Part shown: one piece after another, positions 8,156 through 14,075 of the stretch
Layout of the letters: every line of letters begins with the position of its first letter
Position numbering within the stretch: the stretch's first letter is position 1
DNA from: Polyangiaceae bacterium
GTDB taxonomy: Bacteria; Myxococcota_A; Polyangia; Polyangiales; Polyangiaceae
Assembly: GCA_023150915.1 (NCBI GenBank)
Contig: JAKLKA010000068.1
Coordinates: forward strand, 1-56,749
DNA length: 56,749 nucleotides
Direction of reading: 5' to 3'
Translations under genes and position numbers: made by a program
Notes under the pieces: model-generated
Told to the model about the DNA's origin: nothing
The model's input: only the letters and a program-made list of their open reading frames with translations
Databases searched by the model: none

Positions 8156-8187
8156 GTCAAAATCTATCCGCCATGCGTGGCGGATAG
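8156..8187 (-). terminator. Hairpin terminator of the leftward four-gene operon
   Basis: A perfect 10-bp inverted repeat (CTATCCGCCA 8164-8173 with TGGCGGATAG 8178-8187, 4-base loop) is followed on the minus strand by ATTTTG. It lies 110 bases beyond the last gene of the operon (stop at 8298). The T tract is short, so termination efficiency is uncertain. Confidence 0.5.
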
Positions 8188-8297
8188 TTGGCGGTAAGCG
8201 GCGAATGGACTCCCACGGCCGCTCGACGCGTGGCGCTCTCCGTCGCTCTCCGCTCGGCCCTTCGGGACGCATTCTCTCTGCTCGCTCAGTCCCGGCC

Positions 8298-9464
8298 TCA
8301 CTCCTGCGTCTCGCGGTCGGCCAACGCATACACGGCGTTCTTGCGGGCGCCGCGCTTGGTCAGGACGCCGTCGCTCACCAGCTTCTGCAGCCGCCGCTGC
8401 ACGGTGCGCAGAGGGGGCGCACCAGACCCGAGCGCCTCGATGATCGCTGCGCTGCCGCCGTGGCCGAGCCGCTCGAGCACCTCGTGGAGCCGCGCGTCGA
8501 GCTCGTCCGGCGGCGCCACGATCTTCCACGGCAGGTGGGACTCGTTGTCTTGCACGCGCCCGAGCTGCTCGAGCCGTTCCCAGAGCACACGCATCAGCGC
8601 TGACGAGAACTCCTCGAAGTAGGTCGTGAGGTCGCCATCGTCGGCGCGCACCATGCGGTGCGAGGGCGTCGTGAGCAGCTCGTGCTGCTCCACGGTCGCC
8701 TCCGTCAACATCAAGAAGCCGTTCGCGTCGACGTCGCCGACCCGAAACTCGTGATGCAGGACGACGCTGACCGACCTCCAGTCCGGATAGAGCAGCGTCA
8801 GCCCCCAGAAGAGCGTCGCCCCGCGCAGCACCGCCGACTGGGAAACGAGTGGATCCTGGTCCGCCCAGTCGAAGAGCGCCTTCACCTCGGGTGGCACGCG
8901 CGTGGCTTCCTTCTGGAGCTCGAGGAGCTTGGTGCGCTCGCGAGCCGAGAAGAGCTTCCAGTTGGGCGCGGTGCCCCACCAGGTTCCCTTCGGCGGCGGC
9001 ACTCCGGGTGTCGAGAAGCCCGAGCTGCAGAACCAGTAGACCATCGCGACCTCGGGCGTGAGCCGTCGGTCGGCTGGGCCCGTCGCCGTGAACTGCGCGA
9101 GCGCATCCTCGACGAGCGCTGCACGCGCGATGGCTTCTCCCGTGGACCTTCGCCGGTCGACCAGGCGCAGCCCCTTCAAGACGGCCTCGATCTCCTCGTG
9201 CGTGACATTCCCGTGGAGCTCACTGACGTTCCACAGGATGCGCATGCGCTTAGCGCGCGCGGCGAGCTCCTTCTGGCGGTAGTACGAGAGCGGCGAGGCG
9301 CGCATCTGGCCGGCCGCATCCGCGACGCGGGTGAGGTTGAGCACGAGCCTCGGCGTGAGGGTGTACCGCCAGGGCTGCGGAGGAAGGTTCTCCGGGCGGA
9401 ACAGCTCGCGGAACTGCTCGTCCGTCAGCGTGGGGTAGCGACGCCGGTCGCGAGCGCGGGTCAC
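8298..9464 (-). CDS. Degenerate Fic-like protein with C-terminal winged helix, last gene of the element operon
   Basis: 388 residues from a GTG at 9464 that overlaps the stop of the previous gene (GTGA). I see no assignable catalytic motif. The layout follows a Fic protein: residues ~75-120 match the N-terminal Fic region (SELHGN at 81-86 where an inhibitory helix would read S-x-x-x-E-G/N, then VTHEEIEAVLKG). A middle helical part has VPPEVKALFDW and DPLVSQSAVLRG, and a C-terminal winged helix spans ~325-385. Where HPFxDGNGR should stand there is only LLYPDWRSVSVVLHHEFRVG, so any Fic activity is lost or the resemblance is structural. The next best reading is an uncharacterised helical protein. 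Context: co-translated with a DUF1016 nuclease operon. Confidence 0.5.
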   Translation of the reverse strand: MTRARDRRRYPTLTDEQFRELFRPENLPPQPWRYTLTPRLVLNLTRVADAAGQMRASPLSYYRQKELAARAKRMRILWNVSELHGNVTHEEIEAVLKGLRLVDRRRSTGEAIARAALVEDALAQFTATGPADRRLTPEVAMVYWFCSSGFSTPGVPPPKGTWWGTAPNWKLFSARERTKLLELQKEATRVPPEVKALFDWADQDPLVSQSAVLRGATLFWGLTLLYPDWRSVSVVLHHEFRVGDVDANGFLMLTEATVEQHELLTTPSHRMVRADDGDLTTYFEEFSSALMRVLWERLEQLGRVQDNESHLPWKIVAPPDELDARLHEVLERLGHGGSAAIIEALGSGAPPLRTVQRRLQKLVSDGVLTKRGARKNAVYALADRETQE

Positions 9465-10696
9465 AGCCCAAGCTCCCGGCCGAGCACCTTCGCAACGAAG
9501 CCACCGGCGTGCTCGCCGGCCATCAGCTTGCGAATCCGCTCTTTCACCTCGGCGCCCGCGCCTCGACGTTCTGCCGCGGCAATCGTCGCGCGGTAGGCGT
9601 CCCACACGTCGGCGCCGGTGATCTCGTAGCCGTAGCCCTGGACGAGCCAGTGGAGCGAGAGCAGGCCCGCGCCGATCGCGAAAGAAGGCTCCTTCTCGCC
9701 AAAGTCGCGCGCTGCGCGTGCGAGCGTCTTCGGGTCACACGGCGTGCGGCTCGCGAGCGCGAGTGCGTCGTCATAGAGCCCTGCGTCCTTCGCCGCAGCG
9801 AACCATTTGCCCTCGTCGCCGGGTGTCGTCTTCACGAGGTCCCCAAGGATCTCGCTCGCAGGCTTATGCGGGTACTTCTTCGCGACCGCACGGAAGGTCG
9901 CGAGGTACGTGCCGGCCTGGTTCGCCTCGAGCCCGTAGCGCTTGTACGCCTCGTCGATGAGCCCCGAGGAGAGCAGCACCTCCTCGCAAGCGCGCGCGAT
10001 GGCGATAGAGCTGTCATTCAGACCGCGGCCTTCTTCGGCGTACCGGATAGCCTCGGCCTTCTCTCCCTTGGCGGCGAGCGCCTTCACGCCGTACTGGCGG
10101 TAGTGCCACATCTTGTAGGGCGCGAGCTCGAGCAGCGCGAGCACGTCGTCGTAGCGCTCGGCGGCGACCAGCGCGCTCAGGCAGTTAGTCGTGCCCTTGA
10201 AGAAGCCGCGCAGGCTCGGATCCGGGCTCCACGCAACCTTCACCGTATCGATGAGCCGATCGGCCCACGCCGAGGCGACCTCCTTGGACGCGCAGAGCGT
10301 GCCCCAATGATCGCCCAGCCACTCGATGTAGGGGATGCCGTCGTCCTGATACGCGTCGAATAGCCGCTCGAGCCACGCCTCGCGCGTCTTGGTGTCGACA
10401 GGGGCGTCCGCGATGATCGGCACCAGCTCCGCGATGGCGTTGTTCACTGCAGTGCCGATGGAGCCAGACGATCCGTCCACCTGCTCGATGGCGGGCGACA
10501 CACGCTCGAGGAACGCGATGGCTCCCTCGGCGGCGAGCACCGGATCCTTCTTCGCGACCTTCTTGATCTCGGCGACCGCCTGCTTGATGCGCGTGATCGC
10601 CGGCTGCGACTTCCAGCCGAAGGCGTGACGACGAAAGCGCGCCTTGAACTCCCACTTGTGCGTCTCGCCCGAAGGCGGTTTGCGCTTCGCCGTCAT
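9461..10696 (-). CDS. Helical-repeat protein resembling DUF6880-type proteins
   Basis: 411 residues, all alpha. The stretch HAFGWKSQPAITRIKQAV, then DPVLAAEGAIAFLERVSPAI and EQVDGSSGSIG, resembles the core of DUF6880-type proteins, which are TPR-like scaffolds usually beside SWIM zinc-finger or other helical-repeat proteins; the match is from memory and moderate. The rest consists of paired helices (YDDVLALLELAPYKMWHYRQ, AEAIRYAEEGRGL). The ATG at 10696 overlaps the upstream stop (ATGA, 10693-10696). No enzyme motif. It is probably a binding or scaffold subunit of the DUF1016 operon. Confidence 0.6.
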   Translation of the reverse strand: MTAKRKPPSGETHKWEFKARFRRHAFGWKSQPAITRIKQAVAEIKKVAKKDPVLAAEGAIAFLERVSPAIEQVDGSSGSIGTAVNNAIAELVPIIADAPVDTKTREAWLERLFDAYQDDGIPYIEWLGDHWGTLCASKEVASAWADRLIDTVKVAWSPDPSLRGFFKGTTNCLSALVAAERYDDVLALLELAPYKMWHYRQYGVKALAAKGEKAEAIRYAEEGRGLNDSSIAIARACEEVLLSSGLIDEAYKRYGLEANQAGTYLATFRAVAKKYPHKPASEILGDLVKTTPGDEGKWFAAAKDAGLYDDALALASRTPCDPKTLARAARDFGEKEPSFAIGAGLLSLHWLVQGYGYEITGADVWDAYRATIAAAERRGAGAEVKERIRKLMAGEHAGGFVAKVLGRELGL

Positions 10697-12294
10697 CGCG
10701 CCCCCAAGGCTCGCTCGAGATCGTCGCGAAGTGCAGGGAAGCGCTTGTACTCGGCCTGGAGCGCCGCCGCCCAACGCTTGGTCTCGTCCGTCTTGTCGCA
10801 CGCGGCGCAGGTAGCGACGAGCTCGGCGGCGTGGCCGTAGTGCCTGCGCCGCTTCTGCTCGGTCACGCCGGCGACTCGACTCTCTGCGGCCTTCTTCATC
10901 GCAGCGAGCACGGCCCTTCGCGAGGTCGCATCGGAGATGCCCGCAACACCAGCCAGCCCGAGGAGCGCATCGACCTCCGGCGTCGTGAGGCGCGGTTCCT
11001 CGGGATCGGTCGTCATCGCCTCGAGCTCGTCGAGGTCCGCCCCGCGGTGGAACATCGGATCGAGGTCGCGCCGCGCGGGCGTGCGCGATGCTCCGAGAAG
11101 CTGCGCGAGCAGCGGAAAGAGCAGGTGTCCAGGGTGCTCACCGTTCGACCAGCCAAGGCCTGGCGCGCTCGCCAGCAGCTTCGCCGCGGCTGCGAAGTCG
11201 TGCGAGAGCACGTGGAGCAGCGCCCGTTGTCGCGTAGCCTGCTTGGGGCACGCTTCGAGCGCTTCACCGACCCGCTTGCCGAGCGCTGGCTTGGTACTCG
11301 CGGAGCCGAGCCAGCGGCGAAGGCGCGACATGCTCGGGCTCGCGCGCCACGCTCGCTCGAAATACGAAGCCAGGTCCCTCCGCTCGAGTCTGTGTGCTGC
11401 GAGCGCTGCACCATCGAGGAACTCGCCGCGCGCGTAGTCCTTGTCGGTGACGAGCTCGGCCGCCTCGCCGAACGCCTTCAGCGCGGCCTGCCAATCCTTC
11501 GCCTCGACGAGGCTGTTGCACCACGCGCGAAGGTCGTCGGCTCGCTTCGTCGTGCGCGCTACCTTCGCCAGCCCCTCGGCTCCCTCGAGCCGCTGCACGA
11601 CTTCGCGAAGCCAGCGGTCCTCCTCCGTGTCCCAATCGCTGGTGCGCTGGGTGGCGGGCTTGCTCGCGATCAGCGTTCGCCACCGCGGAAGGAACGCAGC
11701 AAGGTCGGGGAGCGGCTCCACGGCGACGCGCTCCATCTCGCGCAGCGGCTCCCAGAAGTGCCCGACGCTGTCCACCTCGTCGATCGCCGCTCGGACTGCT
11801 TCTGCACGCTCAGCGACCGGAGCGAGCATGTACGCGGACACGACGTACTGCGTGGCGCACTCCGCGACGTCGGTGCCGAGCACCTCGTCGACCAGCTCGT
11901 GCTGTCCCAGGTCGATGTTGCCCTCGCCGATGGGCGGAAGCAGCGCGCCGAAGATGTTGTGCGCGGACGCGTAGTCGTTGCGGAGAAACGCCGCCGACCC
12001 GCGCCGAAGGTACTCATCGACCTCCGATGGATCGGCCTGGCCGACCTGTTCGGCGGCTTTCACGAACGCGAGCACCTCGGCCACCTGCTCGTCGGTCACT
12101 GGCGCTGGCGCCCAGCCCACGCCAGTGCGCGCCGCCCGAGCGATGAGCGATGCGACGACCCGGGCGTGCGCGCGGTCGTCCAGCTCGAGCAATACCTCGT
12201 GCACGACCTCCCGTAGCGCCTCGGCGGACATCGTGCCGAGCGCAGTGTCGAGATCAGAGGACACCTTCTCCACGACCTTCGGCGAGCGTCTCAT
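10693..12294 (-). CDS. TPR-like helical scaffold protein of the element operon
   Basis: 533 residues, almost entirely helical, with repeated paired-helix units such as LRRGSAAFLRNDYASAHNIF, LRAWCNSLVEAKDWQAALKAFG and LAAHRLERRDLASYFERAW. The C terminus (RRRHYGHAAELVATCAACDK, then RFPALRDDLERALG) is of a type often paired with DUF6880-like proteins. ATG at 12294 with GAGGG six bases upstream. It begins 8 bases after the DUF1016 gene and overlaps the next gene by 4. A structural or target-sensing role is inferred only from fold and operon. Confidence 0.6.
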   Translation of the reverse strand: MRRSPKVVEKVSSDLDTALGTMSAEALREVVHEVLLELDDRAHARVVASLIARAARTGVGWAPAPVTDEQVAEVLAFVKAAEQVGQADPSEVDEYLRRGSAAFLRNDYASAHNIFGALLPPIGEGNIDLGQHELVDEVLGTDVAECATQYVVSAYMLAPVAERAEAVRAAIDEVDSVGHFWEPLREMERVAVEPLPDLAAFLPRWRTLIASKPATQRTSDWDTEEDRWLREVVQRLEGAEGLAKVARTTKRADDLRAWCNSLVEAKDWQAALKAFGEAAELVTDKDYARGEFLDGAALAAHRLERRDLASYFERAWRASPSMSRLRRWLGSASTKPALGKRVGEALEACPKQATRQRALLHVLSHDFAAAAKLLASAPGLGWSNGEHPGHLLFPLLAQLLGASRTPARRDLDPMFHRGADLDELEAMTTDPEEPRLTTPEVDALLGLAGVAGISDATSRRAVLAAMKKAAESRVAGVTEQKRRRHYGHAAELVATCAACDKTDETKRWAAALQAEYKRFPALRDDLERALGAR

Positions 12295-12302
12295 CGCGAC
12301 CC

Positions 12303-13478
12303 TCAGCCTTCGCTGTTCGCGGAGCCCTCATCGGGCGCCGTGAGCCGCAGCACGCGCTCGGCCTCCTGACGCTCGCGCTCCAGCTCGGCGCGCAGCTCCT
12401 CCTCGGTCGGCAGGTACATCTGGTAGCGCGCCGCGAGGACTTGTTCGTTCTCGTCGGGCAGCGTGATGCGCACCATCGCGTCGTTCTTGTCGGAGCAGAG
12501 CACGATGCCGATCGTCTTCGCCTCGTGTTCTTCCCGTTGGAAGCGGTCGAAGTAGTTCACGTACATCTGCATCTGCCCGAGGTCCTGGTGCGTGAGCTTG
12601 CCCATCTTGAGATCGACGAGCACGAAGCACCGGAGCAAGCGGTTGTAGAAGACGAGGTCCACGTAGAAGTGGTCGCCCTCGAGCGTCATCCTCTTCTGCC
12701 GGGCTACGAAGCAGAAGCCCTTGCCCATCTCGAGGAGGAAGTCCTCGAGTCGGTCGATGATCGCCTGCTCGAGATCGCGCTCCTGCGCGGCCGGATTCTC
12801 GCGGAGGTCCGCGAACTCGAGGACGAATGGGTCCTTGAGGACGTCGCTCGGCACCGAGACCTGGTGGCCCCTCCGCGCGAGGGCGAGCACCTCCTCGGGG
12901 CTCTTGTTCTTCGTGAGCCGATCGAAGAGCAGCGCGCCCACCTGGCGCTCGAGCTCGCGCACCGACCAGCTCTCACGCGCCGCCTCGATCTCGTAGAACG
13001 CGCGCGCCTCGGGGCGCGTGACGCGCAGGAGCACGAGGTAGTGCGACCAGGCCAGAGAGGGCGGGAAGAGGAGCGACGACGCCGGCGAAAGGCTCAACAC
13101 CGCCGAGCCTTTCTCGAGGCCGTCCGCGTCCGCAGAAAGGCTCAACAGCGTTGAGCCTTTTCGGTCGCCAGCCCCAACCAGCGAGGAGCCACCGGGGAAG
13201 GCGAGGTAGAACTGCTTCATGCGCTTGAGGCTGGCGAGGCTGAAGCCCTTGCCGAACCGAGCGGAGAGGCGCTTGGCCACGCGCTTCATCAGCCCCTCGC
13301 CGTAGCCCGCACGCTCGGCGCCGTGCTGCTCGACCTCGACGATCTCGCGCCCGATGTGCCAGTAGGCGTGGACCATCGCCGTGTTGATCGAACGCGCGAC
13401 GCGCGAGCGCGACTCGTCGAGGATCGCGGCAATGCGCTCGTAGAGGTGTTCTTCGGGTTCCGGCTGGAGCTCGCTCAT
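12303..13478 (-). CDS. PDDEXK nuclease of the DUF1016/YhcG family, first gene of the element operon
   Basis: 391 residues. The N-terminal DUF1016_N region has INTAMVHAYWHIGREIVEVE and LSARFGKGFSLASLKRMKQF, the C-terminal part a PDDEXK core: Asp274 in FYVDLVFYNR and Asp289-x-Lys291 in FVLVDLKMG (family usually E/D-x-K), followed by QMQMYVNYFD. It should bind and cut nucleic acid; family members occur in mobile and defence loci. Between FYLAFP (~95) and LAWSHYLVLL (~142) there is a ~45-residue insert encoded by two palindromic 25-bp repeats, unusual for the family. The ATG at 13478 is the likely start (MSELQ), but a GTG at 13520 is open in frame. Confidence 0.85.
   Translation of the reverse strand: MSELQPEPEEHLYERIAAILDESRSRVARSINTAMVHAYWHIGREIVEVEQHGAERAGYGEGLMKRVAKRLSARFGKGFSLASLKRMKQFYLAFPGGSSLVGAGDRKGSTLLSLSADADGLEKGSAVLSLSPASSLLFPPSLAWSHYLVLLRVTRPEARAFYEIEAARESWSVRELERQVGALLFDRLTKNKSPEEVLALARRGHQVSVPSDVLKDPFVLEFADLRENPAAQERDLEQAIIDRLEDFLLEMGKGFCFVARQKRMTLEGDHFYVDLVFYNRLLRCFVLVDLKMGKLTHQDLGQMQMYVNYFDRFQREEHEAKTIGIVLCSDKNDAMVRITLPDENEQVLAARYQMYLPTEEELRAELERERQEAERVLRLTAPDEGSANSEG
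13088..13112. repeat. Intragenic palindromic repeat, copy 1
   Basis: Begins AAAGGCTCAA and ends GAGCCTTT. It is an imperfect hairpin inside the DUF1016 gene that shares most bases with the copy at 13136-13160. Confidence 0.8.
13136..13160. repeat. Intragenic palindromic repeat, copy 2 (perfect 10-bp stem)
   Basis: AAAGGCTCAA, 5-base spacer, TTGAGCCTTT: a perfect inverted repeat lying 23 bases from copy 1, in frame within the DUF1016 coding sequence. Confidence 0.85.
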
Positions 13479-13667
13479 GCGCTTGGTGACCCGAGGGAGC
13501 TCACCTCGCGCAGATCCCACGAAATCAGGGACTTGGCGTCGCGGCGCTCTCCGTCTCTCTCTGATTGGCTCGCTTTATACGCCAACTGAGTGGCGGACAC
13601 CAGGCGGAAAGAACACCAGGCGCCCGGTCGGGACGCCGCCCCGATGATCAACAGTCCACCCCCACGC

Positions 13668-13696
13668 GGGACAGTTGACCACCGGGTCACTGTCCC
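13668..13696. repeat. Imperfect inverted repeat with GGGACAG ends, possible operator or recombination-protein site
   Basis: GGGACAGT pairs with ACTGTCCC, then GACC with GGTC around a 4-base loop, with one bulged T. It lies ~190 bases upstream of the operon start. GGGACAG also occurs at 8070 at the other end of the element and, inverted, at 13770-13776. Confidence 0.45.
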
Positions 13697-13872
13697 GGAA
13701 ACGGAGGGTCGGCTGTTAACTGCGTCTCGGCTTCTCTCTCCCCGCGGGACCGAGGAGAGAGCGCAAATGCTGTCCCGCGCGAGGGAAAGTTGGCGTCGGG
13801 CGCTCTCTCGGCGCTCTCCGCGCGAACGCCGTCCTGGCGCGCACGAAGCGCGAAGAACGCGCGGGCGCGTTG

Positions 13873-13911
13873 GAAAAAGGCAACGGCCCCGAGGATCGCT
13901 CCTGGGGGCCG
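13873..13911 (-). terminator. Terminator downstream of tRNA-Asn
   Basis: Minus-strand stem CGGCCCC / GGGGCCG extended past one mismatch by AGGA / TCCT with a GCGA loop, then TTGCCTTTTT. It lies ~45 bases past the tRNA 3' end, on the element side of the attachment repeat, so the element brings its own terminator for the tRNA transcript. Confidence 0.7.
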
Positions 13912-13949
13912 CTGTTCACTGTGCGGTCGTCGAAGTTCGCACGACCGAT

Positions 13950-13974
13950 GAAATGGCTCCAGCTCCTGGACTCG
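13950..13974. repeat. Attachment-site repeat (proximal): 3' end of tRNA-Asn
   Basis: Identical 25 bases to 7991-8015. This copy is part of the intact tRNA-Asn gene (acceptor stem, CCA and part of the T arm) and marks the tRNA-side end of the 6-kb element. Confidence 0.85.
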
Positions 13975-14029
13975 AACCAGGGACCCGGCGGTTAACAGCC
14001 GCCTGCTCTACCGACTGAGCTAAGCTGGA
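13953..14029 (-). tRNA. tRNA-Asn (anticodon GTT), CCA encoded
   Basis: Full cloverleaf on the minus strand: acceptor TCCAGCT / AGCTGGA, D arm GCTC-AGTCGGTA-GAGC, anticodon arm GGCGG-CTGTTAA-CCGCC with GTT at the centre, a 6-base variable loop, T arm CCTGG-TTCGAGT-CCAGG, discriminator G and encoded CCA. The 3' end is duplicated at 7991-8015 as an integration scar. Confidence 0.95.
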
Positions 14030-14040
14030 ATGGGGCCGCA

Positions 14041-14068
14041 AGAGTATTCAGGACGACTTCACCGTCAA
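14041..14068 (-). promoter_or_regulatory. Predicted promoter of tRNA-Asn
   Basis: On the minus strand TTGACG (14068-14063), 16-base spacer, and TACTCT (14046-14041), placed about 12 bases before the mature 5' end. The -10 match is modest. Confidence 0.4.
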
Positions 14069-14075
14069 GCTGTAA

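Larger units (their letters stand above)
7659..8297. other. Non-coding junction containing the stranded tRNA-Asn repeat and hairpins
   Basis: 639 bases between two convergent operons. No credible ORF. It contains inverted repeats (7921-7927 with 7947-7953; 7963-7969 with 7981-7987), the tRNA-Asn 3'-end copy at 7991-8015, a GGGACAGTTAA motif at 8070-8080, and a strong hairpin at 8164-8187. This is the boundary between the TIGR04255 module and the 6-kb tRNA-Asn element. Confidence 0.6.
13479..13952. other. Promoter-side non-coding end of the tRNA-Asn element
   Basis: 474 bases between the DUF1016 gene and the tRNA repeat. On the minus strand a TATAAA box (13574-13579), about 95 bases before the ATG, is the best -10 candidate; no good -35 at 16-18 bases. 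Also present are an imperfect inverted repeat built on GGGACAG (13668-13696), another CTGTCCC at 13770-13776, and a terminator at 13873-13911. No ORF is credible and no integrase or recombinase is encoded. Confidence 0.55.

Noticed and set aside
8156-8187. The palindrome as an attachment site or IS end
   Set aside because: Only one copy was seen and it lies just beyond the operon's last stop with a short T run, so a terminator is the simpler reading.
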